The position numbers were made by a program, and so were the translations under genes. A stretch of 64,000 nucleotides of DNA, taken from assembly GCF_014639155.1 (NCBI RefSeq), contig NZ_BMFT01000004.1, positions 62,001 through 126,000 on the forward strand, written 5' to 3'. Origin of the DNA: Paenibacillus segetis (GTDB lineage Bacteria > Bacillota > Bacilli > Paenibacillales > Paenibacillaceae). Under the pieces are notes generated by a model, which saw only the letters and a program-made list of their open reading frames with translations, did no database searches and was not told the origin of the DNA. The stretch's first letter is position 1, and each line of letters opens with the position of its first letter. Shown here piece by piece: positions 8,720 to 20,319 of the stretch.

Positions 8720-9730
8720 ATGAGTATTAAAGTTGGTATTAACGGTTTCGGACGTATTGGACGACTTGCTTTCCGTCGTATTCAAAACGTGGAAGGTATC
8801 GAAGTAGTAGCTATTAATGACCTGACTGACGCTAAAATGTTGGCTCATTTGTTGAAATATGATACAACTCAAGGTAAATTTGACGGCGAAGTTGAAGTTC
8901 ATGACGGATTCTTCAAAGTAAATGGCAAAGAAGTTAAGGTTATTGCTAACCGTAACCCTGAAGAATTGCCATGGGGCGAGCTTGGCGTAGACATCGTACT
9001 AGAGTGCACAGGTTTCTTCACAACTAAAGAAGCTGCTGAGAAACACATCAAAGCTGGCGCTAAAAAAGTTGTTATCTCCGCACCTGCTACAGGCGACATG
9101 AAAACTGTTGTTTACAACGTTAACCATGACGTTCTTGATGGTACTGAAACAGTTATCTCTGGCGCATCTTGCACAACAAACTGCTTGGCTCCAATGGCAA
9201 AAGTTCTTCAAGATCAATTCGGTATCGTTGAAGGCTTGATGACTACAATCCACGCTTACACTGGCGACCAAAATACTTTGGATGCTCCACACGGCAAAGG
9301 TGACTTCCGTCGTGCTCGTGCAGCAGCTGAGAACATCATTCCTAACACAACTGGTGCTGCAAAAGCAATCGGTCTTGTTATCCCTGAATTGAAAGGCAAA
9401 CTTGACGGTGCAGCTCAACGTGTGCCTGTAGCTACAGGTTCTTTGACTGAGTTGGTAACTGTTCTTGAGAAGAACGTAACTGTTGATGAAATCAACGCAG
9501 CAATGAAAGCAGCTTCCGATCCTGAAACTTTTGGATATACTGAAGATGAAATCGTATCTTCCGATATCAAAGGTATCACTTTTGGTTCCCTGTTTGATGC
9601 AACTCAAACTAAAGTATTGACTGTTGGCGACAAACAATTGGTTAAAACAGTTGCTTGGTATGACAATGAAATGTCCTACACAGCTCAATTGGTTCGTACT
9701 TTGGAATTGTTTGCAAAAATCGCTAAGTAA
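8720..9730 (+). CDS. gapA: Type I glyceraldehyde-3-phosphate dehydrogenase
   Basis: The enzyme oxidises glyceraldehyde-3-phosphate to 1,3-bisphosphoglycerate with NAD+. The 336 residues show the N-terminal Rossmann motif [13 protein letters not shown], the catalytic Cys in [12 protein letters not shown], and [11 protein letters not shown] near the end. GGGAGG precedes the ATG. Codon use is strongly biased (repeated GGT, GAA, CGT, ACA), as expected for a highly expressed gene, and differs from cggR in the same operon. The 101-bp cggR-gapA gap is where related operons are processed into separate mRNAs (known for B. subtilis; not provable here). Confidence 0.98.
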   Translation: MSIKVGINGFGRIGRLAFRRIQNVEGIEVVAINDLTDAKMLAHLLKYDTTQGKFDGEVEVHDGFFKVNGKEVKVIANRNPEELPWGELGVDIVLECTGFFTTKEAAEKHIKAGAKKVVISAPATGDMKTVVYNVNHDVLDGTETVISGASCTTNCLAPMAKVLQDQFGIVEGLMTTIHAYTGDQNTLDAPHGKGDFRRARAAAENIIPNTTGAAKAIGLVIPELKGKLDGAAQRVPVATGSLTELVTVLEKNVTVDEINAAMKAASDPETFGYTEDEIVSSDIKGITFGSLFDATQTKVLTVGDKQLVKTVAWYDNEMSYTAQLVRTLELFAKIAK

Positions 9731-9756
9731 TATTTTGAAATTCAAACAAGGCAATC

Positions 9757-9790
9757 AAAGAGGAGCACCCTTACCCAAGGACTCCTCTTT
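9757..9790 (+). promoter_or_regulatory. Hairpin between gapA and pgk without a U tract
   Basis: AAAGAGGAG (9757-9765) pairs with CTCCTCTTT (9782-9790), but GGTTCATGC follows instead of a T run. It may stabilise the gapA message end or attenuate rather than terminate; the 219-bp gapA-pgk gap is the longest in the operon. Confidence 0.45.
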
Positions 9791-9949
9791 GGTTCATGCT
9801 TAAGACTATATATAGCTTCAAATCGACATTCACACACAAATGTTTGATATATAGAGATAATGTTTTTCTTAGGAGAGAAACAATAAATATGGATAAGCGC
9901 AGTCCTTTATATAAAGAGACGCGCACCTAACATTAGGAGGAACGTGGGG

Positions 9950-11131
9950 ATGAACAAGAAGAGTGTACGTGATGTAGAAGTAACTGGTAAACGCGTATTT
10001 GTCCGCGTTGATTTCAATGTACCGATGCAAGATGGAGCAATTACGGACGACACTCGGATTCGTGAGACGCTTCCAACGATCAAATACTTGATCGAAAATG
10101 GAGCAAAGGTCATTTTGGCGAGCCACTTGGGACGTCCAAAAGGTCAAGTGAATGAATCCATGCGTTTGACTTTGGCAGCTGAGCGTTTGGCTGAGTTACT
10201 TGGCAAACCTGTAGCTAAAGCAGATGAAGCAATTGGTGAAGAAGCTAAAGCGAAAGTAGCAGCTTTGAACAATGGCGACGTGCTTGTACTTGAAAATGTT
10301 CGTTTCTATCCAGGTGAAGAGAAGAATGATCCAGAACTCGCGAAACAATTCGCTGAGCTTGCTGATTTGTTCGTGAACGATGCTTTTGGCGCCGCTCACC
10401 GTGCACATGCTTCGACTGAAGGTATCGCTCACTTCTTACCAGCGGTATCTGGCCTATTGATGGAGAAAGAATTGTCTGTACTTGGCAAAGCATTGTCAAC
10501 TCCAGACCGTCCTTTCACTGCAATCATTGGTGGTTCCAAAGTTAAGGACAAAATCGATGTTATCGACAACCTACTTAACATTGCTGACAATGTATTGATC
10601 GGCGGAGGTCTTGCTTACACATTCTTCAAAGCTCAAGGGTATGAAATTGGGCAATCCTTGCTTGATGATACGAAGCTAGATGCATCTCTAGGCTTCATCG
10701 AGAAAGCAAAGAAACTAGGTAAAAACTTCGTGCTTCCTGTTGACGTTGTTGTCGCTGATGACTTCAGTGCGTCTGCTAATCATAAAGAAGTTGACATCGA
10801 CAGCATTCCTGCTGACTGGGAAGGCGTAGACATCGGACCGAAGACTCGTGCTATGTACGCTGATATCATTAAGAATTCGAAATTGGTTGTTTGGAACGGA
10901 CCAATGGGCGTATTCGAAATTGATATTTTTGCGAACGGTACGCATGAAGTAGCTAAAGCTTGCGCTACTACAGAAGGTTACACAATTATCGGTGGCGGTG
11001 ATTCCGCAGCTGCTGCAGAGAAATTCCACTTGGCTGAGCAAATGGATCACATTTCCACAGGTGGCGGAGCTTCCTTGGAATTCATGGAAGGTAAGGCACT
11101 TCCAGGCGTTGAAGCTTTGAACGACAAGTAA
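9950..11131 (+). CDS. pgk: Phosphoglycerate kinase
   Basis: It transfers phosphate from 1,3-bisphosphoglycerate to ADP. The 393 residues carry the N-domain [10 protein letters not shown] and SHLGRPKG, the nucleotide-domain [11 protein letters not shown], and the C-terminal GGGDSAAA hinge motif. The ATG at 9950 was chosen over the in-frame GTG at 9944: AGGAGG is 9 nt before the ATG but only 3 nt before the GTG. It precedes tpiA by 36 bp, so they are co-transcribed. Confidence 0.98.
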   Translation: MNKKSVRDVEVTGKRVFVRVDFNVPMQDGAITDDTRIRETLPTIKYLIENGAKVILASHLGRPKGQVNESMRLTLAAERLAELLGKPVAKADEAIGEEAKAKVAALNNGDVLVLENVRFYPGEEKNDPELAKQFAELADLFVNDAFGAAHRAHASTEGIAHFLPAVSGLLMEKELSVLGKALSTPDRPFTAIIGGSKVKDKIDVIDNLLNIADNVLIGGGLAYTFFKAQGYEIGQSLLDDTKLDASLGFIEKAKKLGKNFVLPVDVVVADDFSASANHKEVDIDSIPADWEGVDIGPKTRAMYADIIKNSKLVVWNGPMGVFEIDIFANGTHEVAKACATTEGYTIIGGGDSAAAAEKFHLAEQMDHISTGGGASLEFMEGKALPGVEALNDK

Positions 11132-11920
<789 letters not shown>

Positions 11921-11921
11921 G

Positions 11922-13469
11922 ATGACTGCTCCTAAACCTGTAGCACTGATCATCATGGACGGATTCGGACTTCGGAATACAGTAGAAGGAAACGCGGTAG
12001 CACAAGCTAATAAGCCAAACTACGATCGTTACCTGAAACAATATCCGAATACGACTTTGACCGCTTGCGGCGAGGCAGTAGGTCTTCCGGAAGGTCAAAT
12101 GGGTAACTCTGAAGTAGGTCACTTGAACATTGGTGCCGGCCGCATCGTGTATCAAGATCTTACTCGGATTTCCAAATCCATCCGCGAAGGTGATTTCTTC
12201 CAGAACCAAACGTTGGTTGAAGCCGTTCGCAACGCGAAACAAAACGGTAAGAAACTTCATTTGTATGGTTTGCTGTCTGATGGCGGCGTTCATAGTCATA
12301 TCGATCACTTATTCGCGATGCTTGACCTTGCTAAGAAGGAAGAGCTAAACGATGTATATATCCATGCGTTCCTGGATGGCCGCGACGTGGCTCCAGATAG
12401 TGCAAAAGGATTCATCGAGCGATTGATCGCTAAGATCGAAGAAGTTGGCGTAGGTAAAATTGCTACAGTCCAAGGACGTTACTATGCTATGGACCGTGAC
12501 AAGCGTTGGGAGCGCGTCGAGAAATCGTACCGCGCGATGGTATACGGCGAAGGCCCTAAATATACCGATCCAATTGTAGCTGTTACGGAATCATATGAGA
12601 AATCGGTATTTGACGAATTCGTTATGCCGACCGTAATTGTTGATGGACATGATCAACCAGTTGCTTTAGTTGAGTCTGGTGATTCGGTAGTCTTCCTTAA
12701 CTTCCGCCCTGACCGCGCTATTCAATTGTCGAACGTGTTCACGAACAAAGACTTCCGTGGTTTTGATCGTGGCCCTAAATTCCCAGAAGGATTACATTTC
12801 GTTTGCTTGACTCTGTTCGCAGAGACGGTTGATGGTTATGTAGCTTATGAACCTAAGAACTTGGATAACACATTTGGTGAAGTGCTTGTTCAAAATGGTA
12901 AAAAGCAGCTTCGGATTGCGGAAACTGAGAAGTACCCACATGTTACTTTCTTCTTCAGTGGAGGACGTGATGTTGAGCTTCCGGGTGAAACACGGATCCT
13001 GATTAATTCACCGAAGGTTGCTACGTATGACTTGCAACCTGAGATGAGTGCTTATGAAGTGGCAGAGGCTTGTGTGAAGGAGATTGAGGCTGATAAACAT
13101 GATGCCATCATTCTTAACTTTGCCAATCCGGACATGGTAGGACATTCCGGTATGCTGGAGCCAACGAAAAAAGCAGTAGAAGTAACCGACGAATGTGTTG
13201 GTAAAGTTGTAGACGCTGTAACTGCTAAAGGCGGAGTTGTTATCATTATCGCTGATCACGGTAATGCCGACATGGTATTCGATGAGAATGGCCGTCCATT
13301 TACTGCACACACAACGAACCCAGTACCATTTATCTTGACGGACGAGAACGTTGTGCTTCGCGAAAGCGGAATTCTTGCTGACGTGGCTCCAACGCTTCTT
13401 GATCTGATGGGATTGCCAAAACCAGCTGAAATGACGGGTACATCTATGATTGCTAGTCGTAAAGCGTAA
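11922..13469 (+). CDS. gpmI: 2,3-bisphosphoglycerate-independent phosphoglycerate mutase
   Basis: This Mn2+-dependent alkaline-phosphatase-fold enzyme interconverts 3- and 2-phosphoglycerate. The 515 residues include the metal ligand region ALIIMDGFG, the phosphoserine motif [15 protein letters not shown], the substrate loop [13 protein letters not shown], and C-terminal metal ligands [11 protein letters not shown]. The ATG at 11922 fits the family start ([13 protein letters not shown]); the longer reading from GTG 11862 lies inside tpiA and is rejected. A GAGGGGG within the end of tpiA can serve as ribosome-binding site. Confidence 0.98.
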   Translation: MTAPKPVALIIMDGFGLRNTVEGNAVAQANKPNYDRYLKQYPNTTLTACGEAVGLPEGQMGNSEVGHLNIGAGRIVYQDLTRISKSIREGDFFQNQTLVEAVRNAKQNGKKLHLYGLLSDGGVHSHIDHLFAMLDLAKKEELNDVYIHAFLDGRDVAPDSAKGFIERLIAKIEEVGVGKIATVQGRYYAMDRDKRWERVEKSYRAMVYGEGPKYTDPIVAVTESYEKSVFDEFVMPTVIVDGHDQPVALVESGDSVVFLNFRPDRAIQLSNVFTNKDFRGFDRGPKFPEGLHFVCLTLFAETVDGYVAYEPKNLDNTFGEVLVQNGKKQLRIAETEKYPHVTFFFSGGRDVELPGETRILINSPKVATYDLQPEMSAYEVAEACVKEIEADKHDAIILNFANPDMVGHSGMLEPTKKAVEVTDECVGKVVDAVTAKGGVVIIIADHGNADMVFDENGRPFTAHTTNPVPFILTDENVVLRESGILADVAPTLLDLMGLPKPAEMTGTSMIASRKA

Positions 13470-13503
13470 TATCTTTACTTGATTCGAACTTAGCTAAGTT
13501 TAA

Positions 13504-14829
<1,326 letters not shown>

Positions 14830-14847
14830 TTCGAACGCTTTAGCTTA

Positions 14848-14884
14848 TAACCCGGCCGCTATATGCAGCCGGGTTATTCTTTTA
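14848..14884 (+). terminator. Terminator of the glycolytic operon
   Basis: TAACCCGGC (14848-14856) pairs with GCCGGGTTA (14868-14876), followed by TTCTTTTA. Confidence 0.9.
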
Positions 14885-14931
14885 TTGGTATGACTATCGT
14901 AGTAAATCTTCTCCAAATTGATGGAATAAGG

Positions 14932-14960
14932 TTGTTATTCCAAGGTGGACATGGTACAAT
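14932..14960 (+). promoter_or_regulatory. Promoter of secG
   Basis: TTGTTA (14932-14937), a 17-bp spacer, TACAAT (14955-14960), 79 bp before the secG start. Confidence 0.7.
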
Positions 14961-15039
14961 AATAATGCTGTTTTTGTATAGTTTAATGATTAAATGAATG
15001 CAATAGATTAAGTAAGTTCCGTCTTAGGAGGTGGATTGA

Positions 15040-15273
15040 ATGGATATCTTTTTGAAAGTGTTGCTCATTATTTTCTCTATCGGTCTGATTGCGGTGGTTC
15101 TACTGCAGAAAGGGAAGAGCGCGGGTCTTTCCGGTGCCATCTCCGGAGGGGCGGAACATCTTTTTGGCAAATCAAAAGCACGTGGCATGGAACTCGTCCT
15201 GGAACGAGTAACGGTAGGTTTAGCTGCTGGCTTCTTTATCTTGTCGATCGTTGTTGCTATTGTATTGGAATAG
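15040..15273 (+). CDS. secG: Preprotein translocase subunit SecG
   Basis: This 77-residue protein is the small accessory subunit of the SecYEG channel. Two membrane segments (about residues 3-20 and 53-75) flank the cytoplasmic loop with the family motif [23 protein letters not shown] lies 8 nt before the ATG. It sits directly upstream of rnr and smpB-ssrA, a conserved order in Bacillota, but has its own promoter and terminator. Confidence 0.95.
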   Translation: MDIFLKVLLIIFSIGLIAVVLLQKGKSAGLSGAISGGAEHLFGKSKARGMELVLERVTVGLAAGFFILSIVVAIVLE

Positions 15274-15280
15274 TATTAAG

Positions 15281-15319
15281 AAAAAAGGCTCTCGTTTCAT
15301 ATGAAACGAGGGCCTTTTT
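15281..15319. terminator. Terminator of secG
   Basis: The long stem 15281-15300/15301-15319 has the palindromic tip CTCGTTTCATATGAAACGAG, one internal mismatch, an A run before and a T run after. Confidence 0.9.
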
Positions 15320-15543
15320 GTTGTTTTGTTTATCATACCCAGCATATGTTGATATATAGATATTGAGGTCAGTTCGTAGTGTCAAAAGAATCTTTGTGAT
15401 GATCTGCCCTGGGTCATTCTGACCGAAACGGATGTGAAGGGTTAATTTCGTGTATACTAAGGGTATAAACGAGGGGTAATTCATGGAAAAAATTAATACA
15501 AAATTCATACTGGCTTGTCAGACAAGTCGGCCGAGGTGAGACC

Positions 15544-18354
15544 ATGATTAATGAAACAGAACTTTTGTCTTTCATGCGGGAGACCGCTTATAAACCAATG
15601 ACGTATCAAGAGCTCGAAGAACACTTTCAAATCTCAGATGCTGTGGATTTTAAAGAGTTTCTCAAGCTATTAACACGCTTGGAACAAGAGGGACAAATTA
15701 TATTAACAAGAACTCAGCGCTACGGCGTACCTGAACGGATGGACCTAGTACGTGGGCGTTTGCAGGCTCATGCCAAAGGTTTCGCATTTTTAATTCCCGA
15801 GAATAAAGAACATCCTGATGTTTATATTCATGCGAATGATTTGAAGAGTGCCATGAATGGGGACATCGTATTCGTGCGTGTAAGTTCCAAGAGCGTCGGA
15901 GGTGGCAAGCTAGAAGGGGAAGTCGTCCGGATTATTACTCGGGCGGTGACGCAGATCGTAGGTGTATTCCAACATCACGAATCTTATGGGTTTGTTGTAC
16001 CGGATGATAAGCGGATTAATCGGGATATATTTGTCCCGAGTGAAGCCTTTCAAGGCGCAGTGGACGGGGACAAGGTTGTTGTTCGCATTGTAGAGTATCC
16101 CGAGGGACGGGCTGCGGCGCAAGGCGAAGTTGTCGAGATTTTGGGTCATAAGGATGATCCAGGGGTAGATATTTTATCGATTATTCGTAAGCATCAATTA
16201 CCTGAGGCCTTTCCAGAGGAAGTAATGGAAGAGGCGATAGCTGCACCTGATGTCATTGATGAAGCAGAGATCGCTAAGCAGGGACGGCGAGATTTACGTG
16301 ATAAGGTCATCGTGACGATTGATGGTGAAGATGCAAAAGACTTGGATGATGCGGTGCATATTGAGAAAATGCCAAACGGTAATATTCGATTGGGCGTTCA
16401 TATCGCCGATGTAGGATATTATGTTCGCGAGAAATCGGAACTGGATCAGGAAGCCTACAACCGTGGTTGCAGTGTTTATTTGGTAGACCGAGTCATTCCG
16501 ATGTTGCCTCATCGGTTGTCTAACGGCATATGCTCATTGAACCCGAAGGTGGATCGCTTCACGTTGTCGTGTGAGATGGAATTTGACGAAGACATGAAAG
16601 TAGTAAACCATGATGTCTTTACAAGTGTGATTCGGACGAAAGAACGGATGACCTATACGAATGTGCGCAAAATATTGCAGAATGAGGACCCCGAGGTCAC
16701 AGAGCGCTACAGTGATCTAGTTGATATGTTTAAGCAGATGGAAGAGCTAGCGCTGAGACTACGCGGGAACCGGATGCGGCGCGGCGCTGTCGATTTTGAC
16801 TTTGTAGAATCGAAGGTCATCGTGGACGAGAACGGTAAAGCAGTAGATATTGTGAAACGAGAACGTTCAATTGCTGAGCAGATTATTGAAGAATTTATGC
16901 TTGCAGCGAATGAAACGGTGGCAGAGCATTTCCATTGGCTGAAGGTACCCTTTATTTATCGGATTCATGAGGACCCAGATCAGGAGAAACTAATTAACTT
17001 TATGGCGTTTGCGGCCAATTTTGGTTATAAGGTGAAGGGCGGTAAAGGCGATAAGGTGCATCCAAGAGCGCTTCAGAAGCTATTGGAGGATATACAGGGT
17101 ACCAAGGAGCAAACCGTTCTTAGTACCATGATGTTACGTTCGATGAAGCAGGCGAAATATGATGCGGAGAGTACGGGACACTTTGGTCTTGCGGCGGAGT
17201 TCTATACTCACTTTACTTCACCTATTCGCCGTTATCCTGATTTAGTTATCCACCGGGTTATTCGCGAAGTGATCGAAAGTAACGGTGTACTTAGCCAGAA
17301 ACGGCAGGAATATCTGGCCAGTCGCATGGGAGATATTGCGCAGCAATCCTCTGAGCGCGAGCGGGTTGCCGTAGAGGCAGAGCGTGATACGGAGCAACTG
17401 AAGAAAGCGGAGTTCATGCTCGATAAAGTCGGTGAAGAATTTACCGGCATGATCAGCAGTGTAACGAGCTTTGGGATGTTCATTGAGCTGGATAACACGG
17501 TTGAAGGGTTGATCCGTCTCAGTGCGATGACTGATGATTATTACCATTTCCATGAGCAGCACATGGCATTGGTCGGTGAGCGTACATCGAAGATTTATCG
17601 AATCGGCGATGAGGTGAAGATTCGTGTCGCACGCGTGAACATGGATGATCATACGATTGACTTTGAAATGGTGGATATGAAGCCACACCGTCGTGAGGGT
17701 GGATTTGAGGGTAGCTATGGGCGCAGCGGAGGTTATGTTGGGGGGCGTCCTGGTGGAAAATCGGGCAAGGCTGGCGCTAAAGCTGGTAAAGCGGCTGCCA
17801 AGGCAGGTAAGTCCGGTAAGGCTGGAAAATATGGTAAAGCCGAACGAGGTAGTAAGCCAGGCGATAGTGGCAAGGGTGGTAAAGCTGTGCCAGGTGGAAA
17901 CGGCGGCAAGTTCAGCAAAGCTAGACCTGAAGGAAAGAGTGGCAAACCGGGTAAAGGTGGAGCCATTAGAGTTGACGGCGTAGATATTTCTACGGCGGAA
18001 GTTAAGGGCAGAGCCGATGTTAATGGCGGCGCAGTTAGTAGTAAGCGCGGTAAGCGGAGCGGAGCCGGTAGAGCGGGGCGGTCGGCAGAGCCTGCGTTGC
18101 CGACAGTGACCTTTGGCTTTGGTTCGGGCAAAGGCGGCTACGCCTCAGGCCCGGCGACACTCAGCCGCGGCGGCAATAGCCCGGCCGGCGGCTCTGGTGG
18201 TGGAGGCGGCCGGCGGAAGAAGACCTCGCCGAGCGGGATCTTTATTGGCGGAGGCGCAAGCAACGTCGCCGAAGGTGCAACAACGCCAGCGCGAAAGAAG
18301 CGCAAGGGCGGCAAGGGCAAAGGCGACGGGAACGGCGCTACGCCTAAGGAGTAA
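15544..18354 (+). CDS. rnr: Ribonuclease R with an extended basic, glycine-rich tail
   Basis: This is a processive 3'-5' exoribonuclease for structured RNA and, with SmpB/tmRNA, non-stop mRNA. Domain order is winged helix (about 1-70), two cold-shock domains (71-215; [32 protein letters not shown]), RNB catalytic domain (about 255-585; metal Asp cluster in [13 protein letters not shown]), and S1 domain (about 630-715). Residues from about 716 to 936 are a low-complexity Gly/Lys/Ala/Ser tail, much longer than the short Lys-rich tail usual in RNase R, and its DNA is noticeably G+C-richer than the rest of the gene. The GAGGTGAG ribosome-binding site supports this ATG. Confidence 0.96.
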   Translation: MINETELLSFMRETAYKPMTYQELEEHFQISDAVDFKEFLKLLTRLEQEGQIILTRTQRYGVPERMDLVRGRLQAHAKGFAFLIPENKEHPDVYIHANDLKSAMNGDIVFVRVSSKSVGGGKLEGEVVRIITRAVTQIVGVFQHHESYGFVVPDDKRINRDIFVPSEAFQGAVDGDKVVVRIVEYPEGRAAAQGEVVEILGHKDDPGVDILSIIRKHQLPEAFPEEVMEEAIAAPDVIDEAEIAKQGRRDLRDKVIVTIDGEDAKDLDDAVHIEKMPNGNIRLGVHIADVGYYVREKSELDQEAYNRGCSVYLVDRVIPMLPHRLSNGICSLNPKVDRFTLSCEMEFDEDMKVVNHDVFTSVIRTKERMTYTNVRKILQNEDPEVTERYSDLVDMFKQMEELALRLRGNRMRRGAVDFDFVESKVIVDENGKAVDIVKRERSIAEQIIEEFMLAANETVAEHFHWLKVPFIYRIHEDPDQEKLINFMAFAANFGYKVKGGKGDKVHPRALQKLLEDIQGTKEQTVLSTMMLRSMKQAKYDAESTGHFGLAAEFYTHFTSPIRRYPDLVIHRVIREVIESNGVLSQKRQEYLASRMGDIAQQSSERERVAVEAERDTEQLKKAEFMLDKVGEEFTGMISSVTSFGMFIELDNTVEGLIRLSAMTDDYYHFHEQHMALVGERTSKIYRIGDEVKIRVARVNMDDHTIDFEMVDMKPHRREGGFEGSYGRSGGYVGGRPGGKSGKAGAKAGKAAAKAGKSGKAGKYGKAERGSKPGDSGKGGKAVPGGNGGKFSKARPEGKSGKPGKGGAIRVDGVDISTAEVKGRADVNGGAVSSKRGKRSGAGRAGRSAEPALPTVTFGFGSGKGGYASGPATLSRGGNSPAGGSGGGGGRRKKTSPSGIFIGGGASNVAEGATTPARKKRKGGKGKGDGNGATPKE

Positions 18355-18380
18355 CAAGCGATTTATCTGAAGCATTAGGA

Positions 18381-18435
18381 GATATCGGTAATTTGGGGCC
18401 TAGGTAACAAGGCTCTGAATTACCGATATCTTTTA
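18381..18435 (+). terminator. Terminator of rnr
   Basis: GATATCGGTAATT (18381-18393) pairs perfectly with AATTACCGATATC (18418-18430), followed by TTTTAT. Confidence 0.9.
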
Positions 18436-18527
18436 TGGAGCAAAACCAAACCTAGCGCTTGACCTCAATCGAAAAATGATCACCAATCGTTGTGAAGCCC
18501 TACCCTTACGAGCCAATGTGAACCACT

Positions 18528-18711
18528 GTAACGAATCTCAGCGACCTTATTTGCAGTTTATTTGATTGTTATGGATTTTAACGAAACCAGCAGGCGTTAT
18601 TTCATCATTACTCTTACATGAGAACATCATTTGGAAGAAATAAGGTCTTTCTGTTTCGTTAGAATTTTAATGGCCCCCAAAACTTAAAATAAAGGTTACT
18701 ACTTTCGTTAG
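18528..18711. repeat. Array of four 25-bp CTAACGAA...TTATTT repeats (locus A)
   Basis: Two forward units (18528-18552 and 18578-18602) are followed by two inverted units (18638-18662 and 18687-18711). Each begins with (C/G/T)TAACGAA, has a variable middle and ends TTATTT. The transcript could fold into a large hairpin. The rest of the 480-bp rnr-smpB interval holds only the rnr terminator and no ORF. The same family occurs at 39235-39298 and 58234-58417. Confidence 0.75.
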
Positions 18712-18834
18712 ATTATTGTCTGAAGTAGTGAAGTGCGCTCGTTCCTTGATTTTGCACTACATAGTTGATACAATAAATTTCTGATATGCTGGAGCACAGA
18801 GCTTGGTAAAGGATCGTTTAAGAGGAGGATGAAC

Positions 18835-19317
18835 ATGGCGAAGAAGAATGATGGGAATAAGGTATTGGCGCAGAATAAGAAAGCTTCCCATGACTACTTT
18901 ATCGAAGACACCTTTGAAGCAGGCATGGTGCTGACGGGTACGGAGATCAAATCGATCCGTAATGCCAGAGTTAATATCGGAGATGCTTTTGCCACGATTC
19001 GTAATGGTGAGATTCACATTCATAACATGCACATCAGTCCGTTCGAGCAGGGAAATCGGAGCAATCCGTCGGATCCAACTCGTACGCGGAAGCTGCTGAT
19101 GCACAAGGTTCAGATCCACAAGTTACTTGGTTTATCCAAGCAAGAGGGATACTCCATCGTGCCGCTCAAGATTTACATCCGTAATGGTTATGCTAAGCTG
19201 TTGTTAGGTCTTGGTAAAGGGAAGAAACAGTACGACAAACGTGAGACTGCAGCCAAACGGGATGCTCAGCGTGATATCCAACGTGTTCTGCGTGAGAAGC
19301 AAAAAGTGGCACGGTAG
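18835..19317 (+). CDS. smpB: SsrA-binding protein SmpB
   Basis: SmpB binds tmRNA and carries it to stalled ribosomes in trans-translation. The 160 residues show the OB-fold start [37 protein letters not shown], and the basic C-terminal tail [23 protein letters not shown] is 6 nt before the ATG at 18835; the ATG at 18829 overlaps the ribosome-binding site. It is followed by ssrA 153 bp downstream and preceded by rnr, so the three ribosome-rescue partners are adjacent. Confidence 0.97.
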   Translation: MAKKNDGNKVLAQNKKASHDYFIEDTFEAGMVLTGTEIKSIRNARVNIGDAFATIRNGEIHIHNMHISPFEQGNRSNPSDPTRTRKLLMHKVQIHKLLGLSKQEGYSIVPLKIYIRNGYAKLLLGLGKGKKQYDKRETAAKRDAQRDIQRVLREKQKVAR

Positions 19318-19389
19318 GTTGAAACTGCTCGGAGCTGTTCAGATTGCCTCATTTTCCAACAACTCTACAGACATTAGGTTTCGAAGATG

Positions 19390-19398
19390 TGGTATACT
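19390..19398 (+). promoter_or_regulatory. Extended -10 promoter of ssrA
   Basis: TG-G-TATACT is an extended -10 element. Upstream CAGACA (19368-19373) is a partial -35 with a 19-bp spacer. The predicted start lies about 65 bp before the mature tmRNA 5' end, leaving a leader for 5' processing. Confidence 0.5.
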
Positions 19399-19470
19399 GA
19401 TTAATGTAAGTTATGTAACAATAGATCACCTTGCTTGACGATCTGATCAATCCAGAACCCTTTTTATTAA

Positions 19471-19833
19471 GGGGGCGTTCTTTGGATTCGACGGGGGTAG
19501 TTCGAGCAGGGGTAGCGGGTAGTGGGGACGCGTCCGCTTTATCAACGCTAAAGCCTATTAAACGGCAAACAACAAAACAACTACGCATTAGCAGCCTAAG
19601 AAACTGTTAGCGTGCTCCTACCCAGCATCGCCCATGTGACTGGACTAGGGGCTAACATGTAGTGGGATACGCTGTCTCATCTCCGCCTGCGGTGAGCTGA
19701 AGAAGATAATCAGGCTGACCCAACGTATAGCCGGTTACGGGGCGATACTCGGGTGACATCAAAACCGTGACTACACCCGTAGACACCTTTGTGGCGTTGC
19801 CTTCGGACAGGGGTTCGACTCCCCTCGCCTCCA
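19471..19833 (+). ncRNA. ssrA: Transfer-messenger RNA (tmRNA)
   Basis: The tRNA-like ends pair: GGGGGCG at 19471-19477 with CGCCTCC at 19826-19832, then discriminator A. The T-arm is GGGG-TTCGACT-CCCC. The mRNA part encodes GKQQNNYALAA followed by TAA (codons GGC AAA CAA CAA AAC AAC TAC GCA TTA GCA GCC), giving the tag (A)GKQQNNYALAA. The 3' CCA is not encoded (TTT follows), unlike tRNA-Arg in this window. The last 28 bp are repeated exactly at 26568-26595, so the gene serves as an integration site. Confidence 0.97.
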
Positions 19834-19834
19834 T
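19807..19834 (+). other. Chromosomal attachment site at the tmRNA 3' end
   Basis: These 28 bp, from ACAGGGGTTCGACTCC through CGCCTCCAT, cover the T-arm and acceptor strand and recur without a mismatch at 26568-26595. tmRNA 3' ends are well-known targets of tyrosine integrases. Confidence 0.75.
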
Positions 19835-19850
19835 TTGGAGCACATAGAAA

Positions 19851-19875
19851 AGACACCCGAGAGGGTGTTTTTTTA
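19851..19875 (+). terminator. Terminator of ssrA
   Basis: ACACCC-GAGA-GGGTGT (19853-19868) followed by a run of T. The sequence from 19834 into this hairpin is copied, with two changes over 25 bp, at 28172-28196. Confidence 0.9.
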
Positions 19876-20235
19876 TGTTGATTTTACAAGACACGATAGG
19901 GCCTCGAAGTAATCTTCAGGTGGATTAAGTAAAATTTAAATGTCCCTGTTCACTTTGGCACAACGAAGAATGCAGTATTTAATCAATTGTTTTCTGCACT
20001 CAAGTCGTACTTCCCGATCGTACGGAGCAGTTTGCCCAGTACAAAACGCAGCATGACCCTTCCGGACTTGCGAGAGTCCGTAATATTCGTCAGATTCAGC
20101 TTAATATAACGGAAGAAATACTTCTAAAAGATGAATTATTTAGTACTAGGGAGGTAAGAGGCATTGTAGTTAGTGAACTGATGCCACATTTTATCCACAG
20201 CAAACTGAAATTTGTTGGGTTGCCCTCAATACAAC
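19876..20235. other. Interval between ssrA and the xylanase gene
   Basis: No gene with a start and ribosome-binding site. A + frame stays open from about 19973 (after a TAA) to beyond 20230, and includes DPSGLARVRNIRQIQ and STREVRGIVVSELM. It has no start codon or recognised family and may be the decayed tail of a gene. Confidence 0.35.
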
Positions 20236-20280
20236 AAACACCCTCACCTTGCACACTCGGTGCAAAGGGAGGGTGTTTTA
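20236..20280. terminator. Bidirectional terminator downstream of the xylanase
   Basis: AAACACCCTC (20236-20245) pairs with GAGGGTGTTT (20269-20278); the inner part (TTGCAC/GTGCAA) extends the stem. T runs occur on both strands. Confidence 0.85.
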
Positions 20281-20319
20281 ATTCCAAATGCTATTGACTA
20301 TCATACTTGACCGTATAGC

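Noticed and set aside
17733..18131. 132-residue Pro/Leu-rich antisense frame in the rnr tail
   Set aside because: It is the complement of the Gly/Lys/Ala-rich tail; low-complexity G+C-rich DNA gives open frames on both strands.
19973..20235. Open + frame between ssrA and the xylanase
   Set aside because: No start codon or ribosome-binding site and no recognised family; noted only as a possible remnant.
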